Assembly (NCBI GenBank): GCA_964393865.1
Contig: CAYMUW010000010.1
Coordinates: 1 to 64,000 of the forward strand
DNA: 64,000 nt
Reading direction: 5' to 3'
DNA from: Suilimivivens sp964393865
GTDB lineage: Bacteria > Bacillota > Clostridia > Lachnospirales > Lachnospiraceae
The translations under genes and the position numbers were made by a program. Under the pieces are notes generated by a model, which did not search any database, was not told the DNA's origin, and saw only the letters and a program-made list of their open reading frames with translations. Below are positions 33,678 to 41,316 of the stretch, in pieces (positions within the stretch are counted from its first letter, which is position 1; each line of letters starts with the position of its first letter).

Positions 33678-35019
33678 GGAATTACAGGAAAAGAGGTATA
33701 CACAGCTTACAACAGAACCAATCGGAGGGCTGCTTTGTAAAATGGCGGTTCCCACCGTCATCGGGATGCTGGTAACCACGATTTACAGCATGACCGATAC
33801 CTTTTGGGTAAGCAGACTGCAGGATACGGTGCTGACAGCTGCGGTGGGAATTGCGTTTGCGTTTCTTTCCGTGATTCAGGCGGCAGGCTACCTGTTCGGG
33901 TATGGCTCCGGTAATTATATTGCAAGAATGCTGGGAAAGAAGGAAGAAAAGGAAGCCTCTCAGATGGCTGCAACAGCTTTCTTCCTGTCTGTGGCAGTGG
34001 GAATCATCATTATGATTGCGGGACTTTTTCAGATTCGTCCGCTGATCCGGCTGCTGGGAGGCGGAACCTCAGGCAGCATGATGGAAGCCTGCCGGGAATA
34101 TCTGCGTATCATTTTGCTTGGAGTGCCCTTTTCTCTTGGAGGAACGACCCTTTATAATCAGCTACGGCTTCAGGGCAATGCAAGAGACGGAATGAACGGT
34201 ATGATGACCGGAATGCTGTTTAATATGGTGCTGGACCCGATTTTGATTGTGTGCTTTGGCATGGGGATTGGGGGAGCCGGATGGGCTACCTTTTGCGGGC
34301 AGGTGTGCAGCTTTGCGGTTTTGTGGGCGCTGACCTTTCAGCATGGCAATGTGCCGGTGTCTTACCGGAACATTCATATGGGAAAAAGGTATCTGTATGA
34401 AATATTTGCAGGAGGCGCACCGAATTTCGGAAGGCAGGGGATTTCCAGTCTGGCGGCGGTTCTGCTGAATTTGGCAGCAGGGTGTTTTGGAGAGCGCATG
34501 ATTGCCGCATTTACCATAGCGGGGCGCATCAGTATGGTGGGATTTGCGGTTGTCATAGGCTTTGGTCAGGGCTTTCAGCCCATATGTGGATATAATTACG
34601 GGGGCGGGCTTTATGACAGGGTCAAAAAGGCATTCCATATCTGCGTGCGGTTTTCCACTGTGTTTTTGATTGTTCTGGCAGCTTTGCTTTGGATTTTTGC
34701 CAAAATACTTATGCAGTGCTTTACCAGACAGGAGGATGTAATTGCAGCGGGTGTGCAGATTTTGAGAAGCCAATGTATTTCTGCACCCTTTTTGGGGTAC
34801 TATACCATGGTGGGAATGCTGCTGCAAAACATACGAAAATTCTTTCAGGCTACTCTGGTGACGACGGCCAGACAGGGAATTTTCTTTATTCCTTTTCTGT
34901 TGATTTTGTATTGGTGCCTTGGGGGATGGGGCGTGATTGTTGCCCGGCCTGCAGCCGACATCTGCGCTTTTCTTTTAACCATTCCTTTGGGATGCAAAGC
35001 GCTTCGGGAGCTGTCATAG
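33670..35019 (+). CDS. MATE-family multidrug/sodium efflux transporter
   Basis: This 449-residue membrane protein has about twelve helices. MATE hallmarks are LLCKMAVPTVIGMLVTTIYS near the N-terminus, MTDTFWVSRL, and the internal-repeat GFGQGFQPICGYNYGGG segment in the second half. It starts at a TTG that overlaps the end of the rph-like gene by eight bases and has AGAAGGA upstream, so the two are coupled. The pairing of a drug-modifying-type enzyme with an efflux pump suggests a detoxification unit; the substrate is not known. Confidence 0.92.
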   Translation: MDKELQEKRYTQLTTEPIGGLLCKMAVPTVIGMLVTTIYSMTDTFWVSRLQDTVLTAAVGIAFAFLSVIQAAGYLFGYGSGNYIARMLGKKEEKEASQMAATAFFLSVAVGIIIMIAGLFQIRPLIRLLGGGTSGSMMEACREYLRIILLGVPFSLGGTTLYNQLRLQGNARDGMNGMMTGMLFNMVLDPILIVCFGMGIGGAGWATFCGQVCSFAVLWALTFQHGNVPVSYRNIHMGKRYLYEIFAGGAPNFGRQGISSLAAVLLNLAAGCFGERMIAAFTIAGRISMVGFAVVIGFGQGFQPICGYNYGGGLYDRVKKAFHICVRFSTVFLIVLAALLWIFAKILMQCFTRQEDVIAAGVQILRSQCISAPFLGYYTMVGMLLQNIRKFFQATLVTTARQGIFFIPFLLILYWCLGGWGVIVARPAADICAFLLTIPLGCKALRELS

Positions 35020-35103
35020 CCGCTATCAGGGAAGCAGTACCGTATCCGAGAAGAGCATGAGTGCTGAACTGCTGCAGGATAATAAAAATATGCGAAAATA
35101 ACA

Positions 35104-35132
35104 TTGTCAAAAAAATATCAATGTGGTATGAT
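35104..35132 (+). promoter_or_regulatory. Promoter of the pantothenate/CoA genes
   Basis: TTGTCA at 35104-35109 and TATGAT at 35127-35132 have a 17-base spacer. The leader of about 40 bases contains no obvious riboswitch. Confidence 0.75.
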
Positions 35133-35181
35133 TACACCGTATTGTATCTCGTATGAGAATAATAACAGGAGGAAACGTACC

Positions 35182-36015
35182 ATGAAAAATGAAAAAACAA
35201 ACGAACTTGTGCTGACCGCACTGTTCACCGCCATTATCGTCATAATGGCATTCACACCACTGGGATACATCCCGTTAGTTGTTATCAATGCAACGATCAT
35301 TCATATCCCGGTAATCTTAGGAGCACTATTTTTAGGACCGAAAAAAGGTGCATTTTTAGGATTTGTATTTGGTTTTACCAGCTTTCTCAACAACACCTTC
35401 AAGGCAGCTACCGCTTCCGCATTTGTATTTTCGCCGGTTCTGGCGGCAAATGTGATTGGCGTATCAGGCATATTTAAGAGTCTGTATATCTGCTTTGTGC
35501 CAAGAATTTTGGTAGGGATTATTCCCTATTTTGTGTACATTTTAATTCGCAACTTATTAAAAGGCGAACAGAAAGTATGGCGTGTTGTGATTAATGCGGT
35601 GGTATCGATTATCTTATTTATTTCCATCAGAGCATTTTTAATGAATTTAATAAAGAGTGATAACAGCGCAGTCATCGGAACCGTAGCCGGTCTTGTTGTG
35701 GGTATCGTATTGTTTATTGTTTTAACCATGACGGTACAAAAGAAAGCGTCAACAACCGTGGCTCTTGCCTATGCAGGCCTGACAGGCGCTTTTACCAATA
35801 CGTTGTTTGTTATGAGCGGCATTTATATCCTGTATAAGGATGCTTATGCCCAGGCCCTTGGCATTGCAGGCGATGCAGTAATCGATGTGATCTTAGGTGT
35901 TGTCAGCTTTAACGGTATTGTTGAGGCAGTGGTTGCGTCGATTTTGATAGCAGGTGTGGGCCTGGCTCTTACCCATGTAAAGCCTGTTAAGGAATTAAGC
36001 AGGAAAGAGAAATAA
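35182..36015 (+). CDS. panT: ECF transporter S component, probably pantothenate-specific
   Basis: This 277-residue integral membrane protein has about six to eight helices. TPLGYIPLVVINATIIHIPV and LGPKKGAFLGFVFGFTSFLN match S components of energy-coupling factor vitamin transporters (PF12822 type). It is followed by coaX and coaBC, the first and the next two steps from pantothenate toward CoA, which points to pantothenate as substrate (PanT); this is context-based. The shared ECF energising module is not in the window. The ATG at 35182 follows ACAGGAGG. Confidence 0.83.
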   Translation: MKNEKTNELVLTALFTAIIVIMAFTPLGYIPLVVINATIIHIPVILGALFLGPKKGAFLGFVFGFTSFLNNTFKAATASAFVFSPVLAANVIGVSGIFKSLYICFVPRILVGIIPYFVYILIRNLLKGEQKVWRVVINAVVSIILFISIRAFLMNLIKSDNSAVIGTVAGLVVGIVLFIVLTMTVQKKASTTVALAYAGLTGAFTNTLFVMSGIYILYKDAYAQALGIAGDAVIDVILGVVSFNGIVEAVVASILIAGVGLALTHVKPVKELSRKEK

Positions 36016-36071
36016 TAGATATTCAGGGGAGCTTCACAGTAGGAGCGCCCGCGGGAAAGGCAGGAGCAGCA

Positions 36072-36848
36072 ATGATTTTAGCAGTAGATATCGGAAATAC
36101 CAATATAGTAATCGGCTGTATTGAGCAGGAAAAGGTTTATTTTGTAGAAAGAGTTTCTACCGACATTTCCAAGACGGAGCTTGAATATGTGGTGCAGTTT
36201 AAGACGCTGCTTGAGCTTTATAAAATCAAGGTGAAGGAAATTACAGGGTGCATTATTGCATCCGTCGTACCGCCGCTGAACAATATAGTGAAAACTGCCA
36301 TGGAAAAGCTCCTGCGAATTTCTCCGTTGCTGGTTGGCCCGGGAGTAAAAACGGGACTGAATATTCTAATGGATAATCCGGGACAGGTGGGATCGGATTT
36401 AATTGTTAATGCAGTGGCAGCGCTGAAATATTACGGTGCGCCCATCATTATTATTGATATGGGAACTGCCACAACCATTAGCGTAGTGGATGAAAAGAAA
36501 AATTATATCGGCGGCATGATTTTGCCCGGCGTTAAGGTGTCTTTGGAGTCGTTGGTAAATCGTACCTCCCAGCTGCCCAGAATCAGCTTGGAGGCTCCAA
36601 AGAAGATTATCGGCAAAAATACCATAGACTGTATGAAAAGCGGCATTGTCATGGGGCAGGCGGCCTGCATGGACGGCATGATTGAAAGGATACGGGAGGA
36701 GCTTGGAGCCAAGGCGCCGGTGGTTGCAACCGGAGGTTTGGCAGGCTGTATTGTACCTTATTGCAAAAAGGAGATAATTTGTGATAATGAACTGACATTG
36801 AAGGGGCTTGATATTATTTACCGGAAAAACACAGAACCGGCGGTTTGA
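36072..36848 (+). CDS. coaX: Type III pantothenate kinase
   Basis: CoaX phosphorylates pantothenate, the first committed step of CoA synthesis. At 258 residues it has the ASKHA fold motifs: N-terminal DIGNTNIVIGC, the SVVPPLNN strand, NPGQVGSDLIVNAVAALKYY, IIIDMGTATTISVVDE, GGMILPGVKVSLESL and VVATGGLAGCI. The PGVKTGLNI and GSD segments are typical of type III kinases. It sits between panT and coaBC in one transcript. Confidence 0.96.
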   Translation: MILAVDIGNTNIVIGCIEQEKVYFVERVSTDISKTELEYVVQFKTLLELYKIKVKEITGCIIASVVPPLNNIVKTAMEKLLRISPLLVGPGVKTGLNILMDNPGQVGSDLIVNAVAALKYYGAPIIIIDMGTATTISVVDEKKNYIGGMILPGVKVSLESLVNRTSQLPRISLEAPKKIIGKNTIDCMKSGIVMGQAACMDGMIERIREELGAKAPVVATGGLAGCIVPYCKKEIICDNELTLKGLDIIYRKNTEPAV

Positions 36849-36884
36849 TGGTAATCATGATTGAAGTCAGGAAAGGAGAGCAGG

Positions 36885-38081
36885 ATGTTAGAAGGAAAAC
36901 ATATTGTACTTGGGGTAACAGGCAGTATTGCAGCGTATAAGATCGCCTCACTGGCCAGCATGTTAAAGAAACAGAAGGCGGATGTTACCGTGATTATGAC
37001 GCAGAATGCCACCAATTTTATTAATCCCATCACTTTTGAAACGTTGACCGGAAATAAATGTCTTGTGGATACCTTTGACCGAAACTTTCAATATAGCGTA
37101 GAGCATGTGTCACTGGCAAAACAGACGGATGTGTTTATGATTGCACCGGCCTCTGCCAATGTGATTGCTAAGGCAGCTCATGGTTTAGCTGACGATATGC
37201 TGACTACCACGCTGCTTGCCTGTGAGTGCCCTAAAATTATTGCGCCTGCCATGAATACCAGAATGTATCAAAACCCCATTGTGCAGGACAATATGAAAGT
37301 ACTGGAAAAGTACGGTATGGAGGTGATCACGCCTGCCACCGGATATCTGGCCTGCGGTGATACGGGAGAAGGGAAAATGCCCGAACCCGGGCTTTTATTG
37401 GAATACATTATCAAGGCGCTGCAGCCCAAGGATATGGCCGGGATGAATGTGCTGGTGACCGCCGGTCCTACCAGAGAAAAAATTGATCCTGTGCGCTATA
37501 TCAGCAATCATTCCACGGGCAAAATGGGATACGCCATTGCCAGAGCGGCTATATTGCGGGGAGCGAATGTAACATTGGTTACCGGAAAGACGGATATCGT
37601 ACCGCCTATGGGCGTACATACGATAGAGATTGTATCTGCCGCAGATATGGCTCAGGCGGTAAAGCAGCGGGCCAAGGAGCAGGATATTATCATCAAGGCG
37701 GCCGCTGTGGCGGACTATCGGCCTAAGAATACCGCCGATGAGAAGATGAAGAAAAAGGATGATGAGCTTACCATTGAGCTTGCCAAAACAGAGGATATTT
37801 TAGGCTATCTGGGTGCCCATAAGGAAGAAGGTCAATTCCTGTGCGGCTTTTCCATGGAAACGGAAAATATGATAGAAAATTCCCGTAAGAAGCTGGAAAA
37901 GAAAAATCTGGATTTGATTGTAGCCAATAATTTGAAGCAGCAGGGCGCCGGATTTGGCACTGATACCAATATAGTAACTTTACTGTCCAGGGAGGATACA
38001 ATACAGCTTCCGATTATGAGTAAAGAGGAAGTGGCGGATCAGTTATTGAGCTATATTATGGAGCATAGGAGCGTCAATTGA
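36885..38081 (+). CDS. coaBC: Bifunctional phosphopantothenoylcysteine synthetase/decarboxylase
   Basis: This 398-residue fusion carries the flavin-dependent CoaC decarboxylase (GVTGSIAAYKIASLASML, the histidine in VEHVSLAKQ, IAPAMNTRMYQNPIV and the active-site CGDTGEGKMPEP) and the CoaB synthetase (VTAGPTREKIDPVRYISNHS, KAAAVADYRP). Together they make 4'-phosphopantetheine from phosphopantothenate and cysteine. AAAGGAG precedes the ATG at 36885. It ends the panT-coaX-coaBC group; a TetR gene follows closely. Confidence 0.97.
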   Translation: MLEGKHIVLGVTGSIAAYKIASLASMLKKQKADVTVIMTQNATNFINPITFETLTGNKCLVDTFDRNFQYSVEHVSLAKQTDVFMIAPASANVIAKAAHGLADDMLTTTLLACECPKIIAPAMNTRMYQNPIVQDNMKVLEKYGMEVITPATGYLACGDTGEGKMPEPGLLLEYIIKALQPKDMAGMNVLVTAGPTREKIDPVRYISNHSTGKMGYAIARAAILRGANVTLVTGKTDIVPPMGVHTIEIVSAADMAQAVKQRAKEQDIIIKAAAVADYRPKNTADEKMKKKDDELTIELAKTEDILGYLGAHKEEGQFLCGFSMETENMIENSRKKLEKKNLDLIVANNLKQQGAGFGTDTNIVTLLSREDTIQLPIMSKEEVADQLLSYIMEHRSVN

Positions 38082-38115
38082 CAGGTATGCGTTATCGGAA
38101 ATTGAGGCAGCTGAA

Positions 38116-38745
38116 ATGAAGGAAGACCATAACGTAAAGGAAGCGCTGTTAAAGGCGGGCAGAGAAGAATTTTTGGATAAGGGCTTTGAAAGGGCATCTC
38201 TTAGAAAAATATGCGAAAAGGCAGGAGTCACTACCGGGGCGGTATACTTTTTCTTTGAGAATAAAGAAGACCTCTTTCATCAGATCGTGGCAGGAACAGT
38301 AAAACAGCTGAACAGTCTTGCAAAAGAGCTGACTGCGGAGGAATTTGAAGGCAGCGGTGCAAGCTCCGCTTCCGATCAAAAATTAATGGAATTTTTGTGG
38401 AATAACCGCAGGGAAGTGAAGATGCTTTTGGAGAAAGCGGAAGGAACAAGGTATGAAACGTTTAAAGATGATATTTTTTCTCAAATGGAAACAAATTTCT
38501 CGCTGTTCTTTCAAATGTATGGTAATTTAAAGGAAGATAAAAATCTGACCAGAGTTTTAGTGGAAATGAGGATGAGAGGCTATATGGAGCTGATGTACGG
38601 AGGATATTCTCTGGAGGAGGTCTTAAGATTGTCGGAATTGATCGGATATTACGCAGACGGCGGTTTCCAAAGCTTATTGGAGAAATTAGCGAAAGTCCCG
38701 CAGGCAAAACAGAATAAAAAGCAAAACATCACAAGTGCTATCTAA
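38116..38745 (+). CDS. TetR-family transcriptional regulator
   Basis: The 209-residue protein has a TetR DNA-binding domain (EEFLDKGFERASLRKICEKA then GVTTGAVYFFFENKEDLFHQ) and a helical effector domain. It precedes a membrane-anchored methyltransferase gene by 12 bases. TetR-methyltransferase pairs of this type occur in Lachnospiraceae, so the partner is likely its target. That partner is truncated here, which may leave the regulator without function. Confidence 0.92.
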   Translation: MKEDHNVKEALLKAGREEFLDKGFERASLRKICEKAGVTTGAVYFFFENKEDLFHQIVAGTVKQLNSLAKELTAEEFEGSGASSASDQKLMEFLWNNRREVKMLLEKAEGTRYETFKDDIFSQMETNFSLFFQMYGNLKEDKNLTRVLVEMRMRGYMELMYGGYSLEEVLRLSELIGYYADGGFQSLLEKLAKVPQAKQNKKQNITSAI

Positions 38746-38757
38746 GGAGGTAGTATT

Positions 38758-39273
38758 ATGAGTGAAAACAACGAAGAAGTAAAAACAAATTATGGAAACT
38801 GGGTTCCGGCGGCAGTTATGAAGATGTGCTTTGCGGCCACGGCAGTTCTGCTTGCGGCAGCGGTACTGGTTCTTGTGGTATTTGGCAACTATATCGTGAC
38901 AATTATTGTGGGAATTTTGTTTCTGGCAGTACTGGCGTACACACTTTATATGTGGCGGTGCAGGAATATTTTTGATTTTGAAAAGGGCGGTTTGATGGGA
39001 GAAATCCATGAGTATCTGGTGGAACATCTTAAATGGAACGGACAGGGAACCCTGCTTGATATCGGCTGCGGTGCCGGTGCGCTGACAATCCGCTGTGCCA
39101 AGAAGTTTACGAAGGCGCAGCTTGTAGGAATGGATTTCTGGGGATCGGCCTGGAGCTACGCAAAAGCGCAGTGTGAGCGAAATGCAAAGATAGAACAGGT
39201 GGATCACAGAATTTATTTGCACAGACACAGCTTTACGGAAATATGGAGGAATTGGACTTATTTACGGAATTAA
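38758..39273 (+). pseudogene. Class I SAM methyltransferase, C-terminally truncated
   Basis: The 171-codon frame has two transmembrane helices (about 20-65), then the start of a Rossmann methyltransferase with motif I LLDIGCGAGALTIRCAKK and motif II QLVGMDFWG. After NAKIE (about 39190) the sequence no longer reads as a methyltransferase: motifs III-VI are missing and the last 25 residues (YLHRHSFTEIWRNWTY) look out of frame. The downstream sequence belongs to the recombinase block. The break probably marks a recombination or deletion junction. Confidence 0.8.
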
Positions 39274-39338
39274 ATAAGAGAAACCTGAATGGGAAGGCAA
39301 AAATGGTAATTGGACAATCCACCCATCGCATATGGTAA
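39177..39338 (+). pseudogene. Possible 3' remnant of an unidentified gene
   Basis: A different frame through the end of the methyltransferase stays open and reads AQTQLYGNMEELDLFTELNK and then RNLNGKAKMVIGQSTHRIW before a stop. It reads more like real protein than the overlapping methyltransferase tail, and it ends 20 bases before the next gene. I read it as the tail of a gene belonging to the recombinase module; the family is not recognised. Confidence 0.4.
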
Positions 39339-39358
39339 AGATGAAAAGAGGTGGACAT

Positions 39359-39628
39359 ATGCTTCCCACAGCAGAAGAACTGCAAAGTATGAAGGCAGTT
39401 GATATCAGACAGGCAGACAGAAGTGTACTGAAGGATATCAGCGAAATTCAAATTGACCAAAACGAGCCGGTGGAGAGCCGGATGAAAAGCTATCTGGAAC
39501 AGGTTCAAAATCCCTTTTTGGTAAAGTCGGGAGAGTATATTTTAAAATTTCAATATGCTGACAGTGATAAGACGCTGGAGGACTGCATGATGGAGTATGT
39601 GTCCCAAAAGATCGGACTTAAATGTTAA
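39359..39628 (+). CDS. Small recombinase-associated protein (DUF6870-like)
   Basis: This 89-residue protein starts MLPTAEELQSMKAVDIRQAD and contains QNPFLVKSGEYILKFQYAD and DKTLEDCMMEYVSQKIG. Small proteins with this pattern sit in integrative elements of Clostridia near serine recombinases. I believe the family is DUF6870 but could not check. The ATG at 39359 follows AAGAGGTGG. It lies 59 bases before the first recombinase. Function unknown; an accessory or directionality role is speculation. Confidence 0.65.
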   Translation: MLPTAEELQSMKAVDIRQADRSVLKDISEIQIDQNEPVESRMKSYLEQVQNPFLVKSGEYILKFQYADSDKTLEDCMMEYVSQKIGLKC

Positions 39629-39687
39629 ATGAACTTTTCGACAATATATTCAGTTCATATAGTATTGAAAACATTTGGGGGAGAATT

Positions 39688-41316
39688 ATGGAAGCGAAGG
39701 AATTCTATCATGCAGGCATCTACCTGCGTCTGTCCCGGGATGATGGGATTTTTGGGGAGGGAGGCAGTATTGCCTCCCAAAGAGAGCTGTGCACGGCCTT
39801 TGTGGAAAAAAGCACAGACATGAATATTTATGATATTTACGTGGATGACGGATGTTCCGGGGCGAACTTTGACAGGCCGGATTTTAAACGGATGATGGAG
39901 GATGTAAAGGACGGTCTTGTGGATTGCATCGTGGTAAAGGATTTATCCAGATTTGGACGAGATTATATTGAAGCCGGAAGGTTGATACAAAAGACCTTTC
40001 CGGCTTTAAATGTGCGCTTTATTGCCGTTACAGATCATTTTGATTCCCTGACGGCGGATTATCATGAATCTACTCTGGTGCTTCCGGTGAAAAATTTTGT
40101 AAACGATTCCTATTGCAGGGATATTTCCAATAAGGTGAAAAGCCACCAGAGGGTGAAGCGTGAGAAGGGAGAGTTTATCGGGGCTTTTGCGCCCTACGGT
40201 TACATGCGGGAGGAAAAGCATAAAAACCGGCTGGTTCCGGATGCCTATGCGGCGGGCGTTGTAAGAGATATTTTCAAATGGAAAACAGAGGGCATGAGCA
40301 ATCTGGCAATTGCGGAGAGACTGAATGGAGAGGGTGTGCTTTCGCCTATGGAATATAAGAAGCGAAAGGGGGAGAATTACAGCACGGGATTTGCCGTCCG
40401 TTTCAAAGCGGAATGGTCAGCGGTAGCAGTAAAGCGTATTTTAACCAATGAAGTATATACAGGAACAATGGTTCAGGGGAAAAGTGAAAAAATCAATTAT
40501 AAGCTGGCAGAGTGCAGATCCAGGCCGCAGGAACAATGGGTTCGGGTTAAAGGAACGCATGAGCCTATTGTGACGCAGGAGGAGTTTGACAGAGTTCAAG
40601 GGCTTCTTGCAGCCGGTATCAGGGCGCCTCAGGGACAGACAAAGGCCCACATGTTTTCCGGGCTGCTGTATTGCGGCGATTGTATGAAACCCATGACACG
40701 CAGAGTAAACCGGTATCAGGGAGGGGAAAAAATTTATTTTATCTGTTCCACCAAAAATAAAGGCCGGGGCTGCGGTAGACACAGCATTTCGGAGGAGGAA
40801 TTAAAGGAAGCGGTGCTGAACGGGCTGAAATTACAGACAGCGCTTTTTCTGGAGGATGAAAGGGTACTTTTCAGAGTCGGGGATTTAGCGGTAAGTGATG
40901 AAGAACAGACCAGGCGGGAGCAGGAGGTAGTGCGGCTTCGCCGGGAGGAGGAAAAGTATTTGTCCCTGAAAGACGATCTCCGGGAGGATGTGAAGCGGGG
41001 GCTTCTTACACAGGAGGATTACGATACCTTTCAGAGCATTTATGAAAAGCAGCAAGTGGAAATACAAAAGGCAGTCAGAGGGCAGGAAGATGGGATTGCC
41101 GGACTTGTCCGGCTGCAAAATGAGTGGAAGGCATGGCTGGAAATGTTCCAAAAGCGGCCCCGGCTGGAGGCGCTTGACCGGGAGATGCTGCTTGCCTTTG
41201 TGGACAGGATTTTGGTGTATGAGGACAAACGCATTTGTCTGGAGGTTGCAAGTGGGGAGAAGAAAGATATATTCCACAGGGATTTATGCCAGACTGTCCG
41301 TGGACAGTCAAAATGA
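39688..41316 (+). CDS. Large serine recombinase 1
   Basis: This 542-residue site-specific recombinase has the resolvase-type catalytic domain (about 1-155) with the nucleophile serine in GIYLRLSRDDG, then GSIASQRELCTAFV and IVVKDLSRFGRDYIEAGRLI. A recombinase domain (EFIGAFAPYGYMREE; LTNEVYTGTMVQGK), a zinc ribbon (FSGLLYCGDCMKPM and a later CGRHSISEEEL) and a C-terminal coiled coil follow. The ATG at 39688 has GGGGGAG upstream. Its last 65 bases overlap the second recombinase in another frame, so both proteins are made together. Confidence 0.94.
   Translation: MEAKEFYHAGIYLRLSRDDGIFGEGGSIASQRELCTAFVEKSTDMNIYDIYVDDGCSGANFDRPDFKRMMEDVKDGLVDCIVVKDLSRFGRDYIEAGRLIQKTFPALNVRFIAVTDHFDSLTADYHESTLVLPVKNFVNDSYCRDISNKVKSHQRVKREKGEFIGAFAPYGYMREEKHKNRLVPDAYAAGVVRDIFKWKTEGMSNLAIAERLNGEGVLSPMEYKKRKGENYSTGFAVRFKAEWSAVAVKRILTNEVYTGTMVQGKSEKINYKLAECRSRPQEQWVRVKGTHEPIVTQEEFDRVQGLLAAGIRAPQGQTKAHMFSGLLYCGDCMKPMTRRVNRYQGGEKIYFICSTKNKGRGCGRHSISEEELKEAVLNGLKLQTALFLEDERVLFRVGDLAVSDEEQTRREQEVVRLRREEEKYLSLKDDLREDVKRGLLTQEDYDTFQSIYEKQQVEIQKAVRGQEDGIAGLVRLQNEWKAWLEMFQKRPRLEALDREMLLAFVDRILVYEDKRICLEVASGEKKDIFHRDLCQTVRGQSK

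Noticed and set aside
41042..41251. ATG at 41042 as the start of recombinase 2
   Set aside because: The extra 70 residues (rich in Trp, Arg and Cys) are an out-of-frame shadow of recombinase 1; GTG at 41252 has a perfect GGAGG site.
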